DNA of 64,000 nucleotides from the NCBI RefSeq assembly GCF_016863175.1, contig NZ_BOOJ01000043.1, forward strand, positions 38,930 through 102,929. The letters run 5' to 3'. This DNA comes from Paraplanobispora siamensis. Its GTDB lineage: Bacteria; Actinomycetota; Actinomycetes; Streptosporangiales; Streptosporangiaceae. The notes under the pieces were generated by a model that saw nothing but the letters and a program-made list of their open reading frames with translations, was not told where the DNA came from and did not search any database. Shown piece by piece: positions 1-8,550 of the stretch. Every line of letters begins with the position of its first letter. The stretch's first letter is position 1. The translations under genes and the position numbers were made by a program.

Positions 1-58
1 CGGCGTCGTTGAACGAGCGCAGGTACACCTGGTAGATGACGGCGTCACGCCACCACAT
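1..58 (-). CDS. GH13 alpha-glucosidase-type enzyme, N-terminal 19 codons only
   Basis: Only the first 19 codons of a leftward gene are inside the window. The peptide begins MWWRDAVIYQVYLRSFNDA, the usual opening of family GH13 glycoside hydrolases (alpha-glucosidase, oligo-1,6-glucosidase, trehalulose-type enzymes), where the Y-Q-V/I-Y-x-R-S-F segment is the first strand of the TIM barrel. The ATG at 58-56 is preceded by a strong ribosome binding site (GAAGGGGG, about 7 nt upstream). The exact substrate cannot be told from this fragment. Such genes are often next to maltose or trehalose ABC transporters, which would lie left of the window. Confidence 0.85.
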   Translation of the reverse strand, partial: MWWRDAVIYQVYLRSFNDA

Positions 59-201
59 GGGTTCCCCCTTCAGAGCCCCGGACGGTATCCGCAGGGGTTC
101 CTCCCCTTCCGCGCGGATCATATCCACGGTGCTCCGTTCCAGGTGGGATGCCCCGTTCTGAGGGGGAGGCGTACGGCGCCTCCGGCCGACAGGCGGCCGC
201 A

Positions 202-255
202 CGCCCGGCCGGGGAGATCACCGCCCGGCCGGGGGACGTCGCACGCCCGGCCGGG
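202..255. repeat. Three phased copies of the palindrome CCCGGCCGGG
   Basis: The 12-mer CGCCCGGCCGGG occurs at 202-213, 222-233 and 244-255. Each copy contains the perfect 10-bp palindrome CCCGGCCGGG, and centres are 20 and 22 bp apart, about two helical turns. The array lies in the 220-bp gap between the end of the propeller gene (279) and the start of the GH13 gene (58), so it could be an upstream binding array for the GH13 promoter or a terminator-like set of small hairpins. Nothing else was recognised in the gap. Confidence 0.6.
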
Positions 256-278
256 ATCGGCCGAGGAGCGGCCGGGAG

Positions 279-1187
279 TCAGCCGAGGATCCGCAGCAGC
301 CCGTGCCCGCGGTCGGCGGCCTTCTCGCTCACGCTCTGCAGCCGCTTGCCCGAGGGGCTGAGCACCACCAGCGTGTTGGCGGGGGAGCCCGCGACCCGGA
401 CCACCAGGCGGCCGTCCTCAAGGTAGTGGGCGCCGATCAGCCTGCCCCCGACGGGGATGGAGATCTTCTTGCCGGTCTTCGTGTCGTAGATCGACGGGGT
501 GAAGGACAGCGGCCAGGAACCGTCCCCGGCGTCCGCGTTCGCGCCGATCGCGTTCACCACGACGCGGCGGCCGTCGGGGGACAGGCTCTCCACGTGGTTG
601 GCGAGCTTGACGCCGGGGACCTTCCTGGAGACGCGCGAGCCGGTGTCCAGCAGGTGGACGCCCGCGGTGTCGCCGGCGTATCCGGCCAGGGTGCGGCCGT
701 CGGCCGACCAGGTCAGGTGGCAGGGGCCCGGCGTCGTGCCGAGCCTGCCCAGACCCCTGCCCCCGGCGCCGACCACGGCGACGGTCGTGCGCTCGGCCGA
801 GCCGGCCAGCGGGAAGGCGATCCGCCTGGAGTCGGCCGACCAGGCGGGGGTCATGCACGGGCCCCCGGCGGCCGCGCCCTTGGCGATGATCTTGTCGGTG
901 GCCTTGCCGCCGTCGAGGCCGGAGACGTGCAGCCGGCCCTTGCCGTCGATCCAGGCGACCTTCCTGCCGTCGGGGGAGGCGGAGAACTGCCCGGTGAACG
1001 AGGCGCCGCGCGCCGTCCACAGCGTGCGGCCGCCGGAGAGCACCCGGATGTCGTTCCCATAGCTGAGGTAGACGCCCTTGCCGGTCAGCGGCGCCGGTGC
1101 GGCGGCCTGTGCCGGAACGGCGGCGGTGGTCACGGCGAGTGCGGCGCCGGCGGCCAGAGCCCAGTACTTCACGGACGATCTCCTCAT
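279..1187 (-). CDS. Secreted beta-propeller protein (TolB/WD40-like)
   Basis: 302 residues. Residues 1-30 form a typical Sec signal peptide: MRRSS, a hydrophobic core around residues 9-25, then AQA-AAP as a likely cleavage site. The mature part has repeated propeller strands with the TolB-like pattern S-x-D-G-R-x-V/L-A/V, for example SPDGRKVAW, SADSRRIAF, SADGRTLAG and SPDGRRVVV, giving perhaps five or six blades. No catalytic motif is visible. It probably acts outside the membrane as a binding or scaffold protein; the ligand is unknown. It is a single gene read leftwards after the sensor kinase at 1310-3583, with 122 bp between them, and is preceded by a GAGGA-type binding site just before the ATG. 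Confidence 0.75.
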   Translation of the reverse strand: MRRSSVKYWALAAGAALAVTTAAVPAQAAAPAPLTGKGVYLSYGNDIRVLSGGRTLWTARGASFTGQFSASPDGRKVAWIDGKGRLHVSGLDGGKATDKIIAKGAAAGGPCMTPAWSADSRRIAFPLAGSAERTTVAVVGAGGRGLGRLGTTPGPCHLTWSADGRTLAGYAGDTAGVHLLDTGSRVSRKVPGVKLANHVESLSPDGRRVVVNAIGANADAGDGSWPLSFTPSIYDTKTGKKISIPVGGRLIGAHYLEDGRLVVRVAGSPANTLVVLSPSGKRLQSVSEKAADRGHGLLRILG

Positions 1188-1309
1188 CAGCGGTAGATAT
1201 CGGTGGTTAGAACCCTGGAGAGGAGAAAAGGTTCACCGGCCGTCCGGGAATTGTCCCAACCGAAACCTGGGACGGCGGAGCGCCGCCGGACCCGGGGTCG
1301 GGGCCGGGG

Positions 1310-3583
1310 TCAGCGGGTGATCGGCAGGACGGCCTCCACGGCCGTGCCGCCGCCGGGAGCCGGCCCGATCACGCAGGTCCCGCCCAGCTCGGTGGCGCGT
1401 TCGCGCATCGAGATCAGGCCGATGCCGGACCGGGCCTCCTCGGGCAGCCCCCGCCCGTCGTCGGTGATCCGGACCGAGAGCAGGCGGTCCTCGCGCCGCA
1501 GCGAGACCGTCGCCGAGCCGGCCCGCGCGTGCTTGCGGACGTTGGTGAGCGCCTCCTGCGCGATCCGGTAGGCGGCCACCTCGGCGGCCGCGGGCAGGTC
1601 GGAGAGGTCCCCCTCGGCCTCCACCGTGACCGGGAGGCCGCCCTCGGCCGCCAGGCTCCGTACGGCTCCCGCCAGGCCGAGCTCGTCCAGCGTGGGCGGG
1701 CGCAGGCCGTACACCAGCTCCCTGATCTCCTGGCCCACCGCGTCCATCCCGCCGCGCAGGTCGAGCAGGAGCCGGTCGGCCGAGGCGGGCGCGGTGCGCA
1801 GGCTGATCCGGGCCATGTTGATCGCCATGGCCATGTCGGCCAGCGCGTGGCCCAGGCCGTCGTGCAGGTCCCGGCGCAGGCGGCGGCGCTCCTCCTCGCG
1901 GGCGGTCAGGATGCGCTCGCGCGAGCGCTGCAGGTCGGCGGTCATCCGTACGGCGTGCACCACGTCGGCGACGTACGGCGTGACCACGGCGATCAGCCGG
2001 TCGTTGTGGGCGGCGGCGAACCTGCGCGGTCCCGGCGGGCCGAGCAGCAGCCGGCCGACCGGCTCGCCGTGCCAGACCAGCCGGACCACCCGGGGCGCCG
2101 GCCCCAGCGTGCCGATCTCCACCCGCCGGCTCGCCAGGTCGCGCACCTCGACCGCGACCCCGGTGACGCCGAGCCCGTCGCGGATCACCGCGGCGACGGC
2201 GCCCAGCGCACCCGCGGGCTCGGCCTCGCCGACCTGCCGGGCCAGCCGGGCGGCCAGGACGGCGGGGTCGCCGTGCGTGCCGTACATGAGCCGGTCGACC
2301 AGGTGCCGCAGCCGGTTGCGCAGCGGGTGGAAGAACACCCCGGCGACCAGCGCGGCGGCCAGGCCGCCGATCCGGTCGTAGCCGGACAGGAACACCCCGG
2401 CCACGGCGCCCGCGCCGAAGTAGACCAGGCTGACCGCGGCGACCAGCCCGGCGGCCACGAAGGCCCGGCTGACCACGGTGTCGATGCCGTACAGCCGGTA
2501 GCGCAGCGCGGAGAAGGCGATCGCGACGGCGGCGAGGACGGTCCACAGCGTGGACATCAGCCACCAGTCCGCCCCGCCCATCAGGAAGAGGGCGTAGACG
2601 GCGAAGGCGGACATCGGCCAGGCGATCTGGCGCCGCCCGGCCGGGTCGGCCCGGCGGAAGCGCAGCACCAGCGAGACCACGGCCACCACGACGAGCCCCA
2701 CGAGGATCGCCTGTATGACCGCCTGCACGGTGCCGGCGTGGGGGGCGAGCGCCTCGACGCCGATCGGGTTGGGGATCGGCTCGGGCCAGCGCGACTGCTC
2801 CCGGGACGGCGAGGGGAGAAGGAGCTGGTAGCAGGTCTGGAAGACGATCATGAAGATCGACAGCGCCAGCACCGGCCGCCAGCGTCGCGACGGCAGGCGG
2901 CCGTCGGGGGAGAACAGCGGCATGATGACGCCCAGCAGCATGCCGCCGATCCCCCAGCCCACGCTCGTCAGCAGGCGGAAGTGCCCCGAGGCGGCCATGT
3001 CGCCCGCGGCCCCGGCCGCCAGCGTCGCCGACGTCGCGAAGGTGTTGACCGCGCAGCCCAGCCCGCCGGCGCACATCAGCCAGCCGGTGATCCGGGGCGC
3101 GCCGTGCGCCAGCAGGAAGACCCCGATCACGGGGAAGACCAGGCCCGCCGCGGTGTCGGGAGTGGCCGGGATGCCGGTGTTCCACGCGGGCGGCAGGCCG
3201 AGGCCGACGACGAACCCCCATACGGTGAGTACGGCGGAGGCCAGGGCCATCACGACGGCGAGGACTCCCCTGGGGGAGGAGACGAACGCGGCCATCGCAC
3301 TCGGTCGCGGTCCGTCGAAGTCGACGGTCCCGGCGGATCCGTCCGCCGTGACCGCTTCGCGCCCGGGGACCTCCGGAATCCGCACGACCGGCCCGTACCC
3401 GCCTGCCGCCTCCGGCTCATGTGCAGGGTTCACCGCGAGCAGCGCGTCCGGCTCGCGCCCCGGGTTCTCCTGGAGTCGCGCGTCCGGCCCCGGTCCGCCC
3501 GCCGCGTCCTGCGCGCCCGAGCCGTGCTTCGCGGCCTGCCCGCCGGGAGTGGCGCGCCGGTCTCCCCCCGCCTGCACGAACAT
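1310..3583 (-). CDS. Membrane sensor histidine kinase, NarL/DesK-type (HisKA_3)
   Basis: 757 residues. A low-complexity Gly/Ala/Pro-rich cytoplasmic tail (1-100) leads into about eight or nine membrane segments between residues 104 and 400. A GAF-like linker (about 430-555) follows, then the HisKA_3 dimerisation helix with EEERRRLRRDLHDGLGH (phosphoacceptor His574) and an HATPase domain with N-box Asn681 and DDGRG at 707-711. The start is supported by GGCAGG six nt upstream of the ATG; that site overlaps the stop of the preceding gene, so translation is probably coupled to the regulator at 3587-5134. The kinase is paralogous to the one at 5223-7223 through the membrane, GAF-like and catalytic regions. 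The signal is unknown. The long N-terminal tail is absent from the paralogue. Confidence 0.9.
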   Translation of the reverse strand: MFVQAGGDRRATPGGQAAKHGSGAQDAAGGPGPDARLQENPGREPDALLAVNPAHEPEAAGGYGPVVRIPEVPGREAVTADGSAGTVDFDGPRPSAMAAFVSSPRGVLAVVMALASAVLTVWGFVVGLGLPPAWNTGIPATPDTAAGLVFPVIGVFLLAHGAPRITGWLMCAGGLGCAVNTFATSATLAAGAAGDMAASGHFRLLTSVGWGIGGMLLGVIMPLFSPDGRLPSRRWRPVLALSIFMIVFQTCYQLLLPSPSREQSRWPEPIPNPIGVEALAPHAGTVQAVIQAILVGLVVVAVVSLVLRFRRADPAGRRQIAWPMSAFAVYALFLMGGADWWLMSTLWTVLAAVAIAFSALRYRLYGIDTVVSRAFVAAGLVAAVSLVYFGAGAVAGVFLSGYDRIGGLAAALVAGVFFHPLRNRLRHLVDRLMYGTHGDPAVLAARLARQVGEAEPAGALGAVAAVIRDGLGVTGVAVEVRDLASRRVEIGTLGPAPRVVRLVWHGEPVGRLLLGPPGPRRFAAAHNDRLIAVVTPYVADVVHAVRMTADLQRSRERILTAREEERRRLRRDLHDGLGHALADMAMAINMARISLRTAPASADRLLLDLRGGMDAVGQEIRELVYGLRPPTLDELGLAGAVRSLAAEGGLPVTVEAEGDLSDLPAAAEVAAYRIAQEALTNVRKHARAGSATVSLRREDRLLSVRITDDGRGLPEEARSGIGLISMRERATELGGTCVIGPAPGGGTAVEAVLPITR

Positions 3584-3586
3584 CGG

Positions 3587-5134
3587 TTACCTGCCCACGT
3601 CACCGGGGTTGACCAGGCCGGACTCGTAGGCCGTGACGACGAGCTGGGCGCGGTCGAAGAGGCCGAGGTGGTCCAGGAGCCTGTTCACGGACTGGGCCAC
3701 CGACTGCTCGGGGACCGCCAGGGTGGCCGCGATCTGCCGGTTGGTGAGCCCGCGGGCGACCAGCTTGAGCAGGTCGAGCTCGGCGTCGCCGAGACCGGCC
3801 AGGGCGGGTGGGGCCGAGGGGTCGGTGCGCCCGGCGAAGGCCGAGATGAGGCGGGTGGTGACGGCCGGGTCGATCAGCGCGTCACCGGCCTGCGCGGCGC
3901 GCATGGCGGTGATGAGCTGCTCGGGCGCGGAGGTCTTGAGCACGAAGCCGCTCACCCCCGCCCGCAGCGCCGAGTAGAGGTTGTCGTCGGTGCCGAACGT
4001 GGTCATCATGATCACCTTCGGCGAGTCCTCGTCGGCGAGGATCCGCCGCGCGGCGGTCAGGCCGTCCAGGCGCGGCATCTGGATGTCCATGAGCACCACG
4101 TCGGGACGGGTCTCGCGGACCACCGCGATCGCCTGCTCTCCGTCGCCCGCCTCGCCGGCGAGCTCGAAGCCCGGCTCGCTGTCCAGCACCACCCGCAGGC
4201 CGGTGCGCACCAGCGCCTGGTCGTCGACCACGACGACGCGCAGCGGCGGCGGTCCGGCCGCCGGAGGGGGCGCGGAGGGCGCCGCAGGCACGGCGGGCGT
4301 CTCGGCCGGGAGTGCGGTGACCGGATGTCCCGCGGGCAGGTCCAGATGGGAGGCCTGGGCCAGGATGTCGGACTCCAGACGCTGGAGCGTGGCGCCGAGG
4401 TCGAGGCCCAGCTCCTCGCGGACCACCGCCCTGGCGCGTCGGAGCGCTCCCAGCGCGTCGCCCTGCCGGCCCCCGCGGTACAGGGTCAGGGCCAGCAGCC
4501 GCCAGCCCTCCTCCCTGAGCGGGTGGGCCGACACGTGCGCCTCCAGGTCCGCGACCAGGGCCGCCGAGTGGCCCAGCGCCAGCCCCGCGTCGGCGCGCCG
4601 CTCGACCGCGGCCAGCCGGAGCTCCTCCAGCCGCCCGGCCTCGGTCACCGCCCACGACAGGTCGGAGAACTCGGCCAGCGCGGGTCCCCGCCACAGGGAG
4701 AGCGCCTCCTCCATGCGCTCCCACACGGCGGCCGGGGGGCCCTCCATCTTGACCGCGTTCTCGAACCGCCAGGCGTCCACCTGACCGGTCTCGGTGCGCA
4801 GCGCGTAACCGGGCGGGGCCGAGACCAGAACCTCGGCCTCCTCGCGGGGCGCGCGGCCCGGCTCCAGCGCGCGGCGCAGCCGCGACACGTAACCCTGGAT
4901 GGTGGACAGCGCCTGGGCCGGGGGCTCACCCGGCCAGAGCTCGTCGATGAGCACGCTCACAGGGACGGCGCGGCCCTTGGCTACGAGAAGCCGGGCGAGC
5001 ACCGCCATCTGGCGTTGACCGCCCAGATCGAGCACCACGTCACCATGGCGCGCCTGGAACGGTCCTAGGGCACGGAATGTCAGCATCGCAGCAGTAAGGG
5101 TACGGCTACCTGGACTAACGTCATACGGCAACAT
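3587..5134 (-). CDS. Hybrid regulator: SARP (wHTH-BTAD) fused to a response regulator (REC-LuxR HTH)
   Basis: 515 residues with four domains. Residues 18-112 are an OmpR-type winged helix and 115-258 a bacterial transcriptional activation domain, together the SARP architecture (ELWPGEPPAQALSTIQGYVSRLRR is split across the recognition region). A Pro/Ala linker (262-297) leads to a receiver domain (298-412) with Asp304/Asp305, phosphoacceptor Asp350 in LMDIQMP, Thr378 and Lys400. The C-terminus (448-507) resembles a NarL/LuxR HTH (LLKLVARGLTNRQIA). The usual LTxRExEVL opening is degenerate here (LGDAELDLL). The gene lies between two paralogous sensor kinases and ends 3 bp before the downstream one. 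Met1 (5134) and Met17 (5086) are both possible starts; Met17 gives the usual SARP opening MLTFRALGPF. Direct repeats fill the upstream gap. Confidence 0.88.
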   Translation of the reverse strand: MLPYDVSPGSRTLTAAMLTFRALGPFQARHGDVVLDLGGQRQMAVLARLLVAKGRAVPVSVLIDELWPGEPPAQALSTIQGYVSRLRRALEPGRAPREEAEVLVSAPPGYALRTETGQVDAWRFENAVKMEGPPAAVWERMEEALSLWRGPALAEFSDLSWAVTEAGRLEELRLAAVERRADAGLALGHSAALVADLEAHVSAHPLREEGWRLLALTLYRGGRQGDALGALRRARAVVREELGLDLGATLQRLESDILAQASHLDLPAGHPVTALPAETPAVPAAPSAPPPAAGPPPLRVVVVDDQALVRTGLRVVLDSEPGFELAGEAGDGEQAIAVVRETRPDVVLMDIQMPRLDGLTAARRILADEDSPKVIMMTTFGTDDNLYSALRAGVSGFVLKTSAPEQLITAMRAAQAGDALIDPAVTTRLISAFAGRTDPSAPPALAGLGDAELDLLKLVARGLTNRQIAATLAVPEQSVAQSVNRLLDHLGLFDRAQLVVTAYESGLVNPGDVGR

Positions 5135-5152
5135 TCACCATCGTTCGCTCGC

Positions 5153-5216
5153 TGTGACATCTCCCTGTGAGATCCCATTGTGAGATCCGCTGTGAGAGCT
5201 GTGGGTTCTGTGAGAC
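5153..5216. repeat. Direct-repeat array TGTGAGAT upstream of the SARP hybrid gene
   Basis: On the plus strand TGTGA(C/G)A units start at 5153, 5166, 5179, 5191 and 5209, with a poor copy at 5200 (TGTGGGT). The first four are spaced 13, 13 and 12 bp, the last ones 9 bp. In the direction of the downstream regulator gene they read TCTCACA. The array takes up nearly the whole 88-bp gap between the sensor kinase stop (5223) and the regulator start (5134 or 5086). SARP regulators are known to bind heptameric direct repeats spaced about one helical turn, so an autoregulatory or promoter-proximal role is inferred. Confidence 0.6.
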
Positions 5217-5222
5217 ATCGGC

Positions 5223-7223
5223 TCAGTGGCAGGGCTCCGCGTCGAGGGTCAGGGGCAGCACCGCCTCGACCACCGTGCCGCCCCCGGGCGGCGATGTGAT
5301 CATGCAGGTGCCGCCGAGCTCGGCGGCGCGCTCGCGCATCGAGGCCAGCCCCACGCCGGAGCGCCGGTCGGGCGGCACGCCCGTCCCGTCGTCGCTCACC
5401 CGGACGCCCAGCTGCCCGTCGCGCTCCAGCGAGACGCGCACGACGGAGGCCCCCGCGTGCTTGCGGACGTTGGTCAGCGCCTCCTGGACGATCCGGTAGG
5501 CGGCCACCTCGGTGGCGGCCGGCAGCCCGGTCAGGTCGCCGCTCACCTCGACCTGCACGCCCGGCCCGGCCATCTCCCTGATCGCCCCGGCCAGGCCGAG
5601 GTCGTCCAGGGCCGGGGGGCGCAGGCCGTACACCAGGTGCCTGATGTCGCTGGTGACGCTGTCCATGCCGGAGCGCAGCCCGTCGAGCAGCCGTTCGGCG
5701 TTCTCGGGGGATTCGTGCAGATAGCCGCGGGCCGCGTTGATGGACATGGCCATGCCGCTGAGCGACTGCCCGAGGCCGTCGTGCAGGTCGCGGCGGAGGC
5801 GGCGGCGCTCCTCCTCGCGGGCGGCGATGATCCGCTCGCGGGAGCGGCTCAGCGCGCCGACCAGCCGGACCGCGTGGGCGGCGTCGGCCACGTACGGCGT
5901 GAGCGCGGCGATGACGCGTTCGTTGTGCGCGGCGGGCAGCCGCCGGGCCCCCGGCGGGCCTATGAGCAGCCGGCCCACCGGCTCGCCGTGCCAGACCAGC
6001 TCGACCTCGCGGGCCACCTCGCCGAGCTCGCCCGAGGTCGTCCGCGCGGGCCACTCGCCGGCCCGCCCGCCGGCGGGGGACTCCTCGGCGAAGCGCACGG
6101 CCACCCCGGTGACGGACAGTCCCTCCCGCAGCACCTCCAGCGCCGCGGGCAGGCCTTCGGCGGGGTCGATCCGCTGCAGCCGCCGCCGCAGCTCCCCGGC
6201 CAGTGCCACCGGGTCGCCCTTGCTGCCGTAGAGCAGCCGGTCGACGCCGCGCTGCAGCAGCGTGCGCAGCGGATGGAAGAAGGCGCCGGCGCACAGGGCG
6301 GCGAGCAGCCCGCCGATCTCGTACACGTCCGACAGGAGCACGCTGGAGGCCGCCACCGCCGCGACGTAGACGCCGCCGACGACACCGACGAGGCCCGCGC
6401 CGACCAGGGCGCGGCTGAGGAGGGTGTCGATGCCGTAGAGCCCGTGCCGCAGGATCACGAACGCGATCGCGGCCGGGATGAGCGGGACGGTGAACGAGGC
6501 CAGCCACCAGACCGAGCCTCCCATCGCCCACGGGACGATCAGGCCCGCGAACGCGAACAGGGGCCAGATGATCTGACGCCGCTCGACCGGTCCCGCGCGC
6601 CGCAGGCGGATCGCCAGCGAGGCGAACGCCAGGCCCATCACTGCGGAGGTCAGCCCGTGCAGGAGCTCCGTGAGAGCCGGCATGGGCGGGACCGTCTCCA
6701 GCAGGACGAGCGCCGATCGCAGGGCGTCGGCACCCAGGACCAGCACGGCCGCGGCGATCAGATACCGCCAGCGGGGCGAGGGCAGGCGGCCGGTCGGATA
6801 CAGCAGCGGCAGCAGCACGCCCAGCAGGAAGGTCGCCAGGGCCCAGCTCTGGCCGACGATCACCCACAGCGGCTTGGGCGCGCCGAAGGCGTAGGGGGTG
6901 GGCGCATGAAGCAGGGCGGTGTTGGCCGCCAGGATGTTGACCGCGCAGGCCAGGCCGCCCAGCGCCAGCAGCCAGCCGATGAGCAGCCGGGGCCGCCGGA
7001 GGATCAGCAGCGCACCGAAGATCGGGAAGGCCGTGCCCGCCATGTCCTCAGGAGCGAAGGGCAGGGGGGTGTAGTCGGGCTGCGGCAGCTCGGCGGTCAC
7101 CACGATGTTGGTGCACTCGAGGGCCACGGACAGGACGGCGATCAGTACCCCGCCCAGGCGCATGCGGCCGTTCGCCCCGGCGAAGAAGCCCGCCGGGGCC
7201 GATCCGCCCAGCTCGCGCGTCAT
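5223..7223 (-). CDS. Membrane sensor histidine kinase, paralogue of the kinase at 1310-3583
   Basis: 666 residues, beginning with only a short cytoplasmic leader. About eight membrane segments lie between residues 22 and 300, followed by a GAF-like region (about 335-455), a HisKA_3 helix with EEERRRLRRDLHDGLGQ (phosphoacceptor His481), N-box Asn585, DDGTG near 611 and the G2 box GVGLASM. The ATG at 7223 has AAAGGGG four nt upstream and a good promoter behind it. It has no response regulator of its own kind next to it except the SARP hybrid 88 bp downstream, which suggests both kinases act on that regulator. The C-terminal half is very close to the first kinase, so this is a tandem duplication with the regulator between the copies. 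The signal is unknown. Confidence 0.9.
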   Translation of the reverse strand: MTRELGGSAPAGFFAGANGRMRLGGVLIAVLSVALECTNIVVTAELPQPDYTPLPFAPEDMAGTAFPIFGALLILRRPRLLIGWLLALGGLACAVNILAANTALLHAPTPYAFGAPKPLWVIVGQSWALATFLLGVLLPLLYPTGRLPSPRWRYLIAAAVLVLGADALRSALVLLETVPPMPALTELLHGLTSAVMGLAFASLAIRLRRAGPVERRQIIWPLFAFAGLIVPWAMGGSVWWLASFTVPLIPAAIAFVILRHGLYGIDTLLSRALVGAGLVGVVGGVYVAAVAASSVLLSDVYEIGGLLAALCAGAFFHPLRTLLQRGVDRLLYGSKGDPVALAGELRRRLQRIDPAEGLPAALEVLREGLSVTGVAVRFAEESPAGGRAGEWPARTTSGELGEVAREVELVWHGEPVGRLLIGPPGARRLPAAHNERVIAALTPYVADAAHAVRLVGALSRSRERIIAAREEERRRLRRDLHDGLGQSLSGMAMSINAARGYLHESPENAERLLDGLRSGMDSVTSDIRHLVYGLRPPALDDLGLAGAIREMAGPGVQVEVSGDLTGLPAATEVAAYRIVQEALTNVRKHAGASVVRVSLERDGQLGVRVSDDGTGVPPDRRSGVGLASMRERAAELGGTCMITSPPGGGTVVEAVLPLTLDAEPCH

Positions 7224-7252
7224 ATGACCCCTTTATGTACTGACTTAGAGGG

Positions 7253-7280
7253 ACATTAGCCGCAGCGAGCAAATGTTCAA
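7253..7280 (-). promoter_or_regulatory. Predicted promoter of the second sensor kinase
   Basis: Read leftwards, a -35 element TTGAAC (7280-7275), a 16-bp spacer and a -10 element TAATGT (7258-7253) fit a vegetative sigma factor promoter. The start point would fall near 7246, leaving a short leader before the ATG at 7223. Confidence 0.5.
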
Positions 7281-7291
7281 TCAAAATGCGT

Positions 7292-8512
7292 TCAACGCGA
7301 TGTTGATCCGGTACGGCGGCGCAGCGCCGGGCCGATCGCGAGCAGGCCGGCGGCGGCCACCAGCTCGATCGCGCCGATGGTCAGCCAGAGGGCGGTGGGA
7401 CCGACGTCGAGCAGCCGGGTGCCGACCAGCGGAGCCAGCATGGTCCCGGCCGACCAGGAGAAGCCGTACATGCCCGAGTAGCGCCCGCGCAGGTGCGCCG
7501 GGGCGAGCGAGGCCACGATGGCGCCGGGGATGCCCGCGGTGACGATCTCGCCCAGCGTCCAGACGACCACGGTGAGCACGTACCCGGCGACGCTGGAGAC
7601 CAGGGCGGTCAGCGCGAAGCCGCCGCCGATCACCGCGAACCCGGTCGCGAGCATGGTGCTGTGGTCCCGCCGGCCGAACCAGTCGGCCGTCAGCGGCTGG
7701 ATCAGCACGATCAGGATGCCGTTGACGGCCATGACCAGGCCGTAGTCGACCTCGCGGAACCCCGCGCCGGTCATGGCCAGCGGCAGGGTCGTGAACGCCT
7801 GGACGTAGACCAGGTTGGAGAGCACGCAGATCACGAGGTAGGCGACCATCAGCCGGTCCTTGAGCACCGTGCCGAACCCGCCGCCCGCGGCGCCCTTCCG
7901 CCGGTCCGGCTCCGGCCGGGTCTCCGGCACCGCCCGCCACACCAGCAGACCGAAGATCATCGCGGTGGTGGCGTTGAACCAGAACATCCAGGCGTGATCC
8001 GCCTCGGCCAGCCAGCCGCCGGCGACCATCGCCACCGCGAAGCCCAGGTTCAGCGCCCAGAACAGCAGGCCGTAGGCGCGCGGCCGGTCCTCGGGGGAGA
8101 CCAGGTCGGCCACCAGCGCGTTGGAGGCGGGCCGGTAGGCGTCGATCGTCAGGCCGAGCACGAACATCGAGGCCACGATCGCGGGCAGCGAGGTGCTGGC
8201 CCCCAGCGCGACCATGGTCACGGCGGTCGCGACCATGCCCCCGGTCAGCGTGATCCGCCGCCCCAGCCGGTCGGCCAGCCAGCCCGCCAGGATCTGCGAG
8301 ATCAGCGAGCCCGCCCCGAAGACCGCCATCACCACGCCCGCGGCCGCCAGGGACATGCCGCGCGCCTGGGTCAGGTAGACGCCGATGAACGGCTCGACCA
8401 TCATGCCCACCCGGTTGACCAGCGTCCCCGCCCACAACGCCCAGAAGGCCCGGGGCAGGCCGCCGATCTTGGATTGCAGGAAGGTGGGCTTGGAGAGGGT
8501 CGTGCTCGTCAT
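7292..8512 (-). CDS. MFS transporter, probable drug exporter
   Basis: 406 residues with about twelve membrane segments. Motif A of the major facilitator superfamily is visible in the loop after segment 2 (GWLADRLGRRITL, about residue 80) and in a weaker form in the second half (DWFGRRDHS). The protein should be a proton-coupled exporter of small molecules; the substrate cannot be told from sequence. It is divergent from the ArsR-type regulator at 8606, with an inverted repeat in the shared 93-bp gap, a layout typical of a drug-induced efflux pump and its repressor. The ATG lacks a strong ribosome binding site. The C-terminus ends in a short Arg/Ser-rich tail. Confidence 0.88.
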   Translation of the reverse strand: MTSTTLSKPTFLQSKIGGLPRAFWALWAGTLVNRVGMMVEPFIGVYLTQARGMSLAAAGVVMAVFGAGSLISQILAGWLADRLGRRITLTGGMVATAVTMVALGASTSLPAIVASMFVLGLTIDAYRPASNALVADLVSPEDRPRAYGLLFWALNLGFAVAMVAGGWLAEADHAWMFWFNATTAMIFGLLVWRAVPETRPEPDRRKGAAGGGFGTVLKDRLMVAYLVICVLSNLVYVQAFTTLPLAMTGAGFREVDYGLVMAVNGILIVLIQPLTADWFGRRDHSTMLATGFAVIGGGFALTALVSSVAGYVLTVVVWTLGEIVTAGIPGAIVASLAPAHLRGRYSGMYGFSWSAGTMLAPLVGTRLLDVGPTALWLTIGAIELVAAAGLLAIGPALRRRTGSTSR

Positions 8513-8550
8513 GGGACCAGCGTTGGACAGGTGCTCCCGGAGGTGCCAAT

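Noticed and set aside
1529..5068. Long open frame on the plus strand opposite the kinase and regulator genes
   Set aside because: It mirrors real genes on the other strand, is rich in His/Gly/Arg/Gln as expected of a GC-rich antisense frame, and matches no family.
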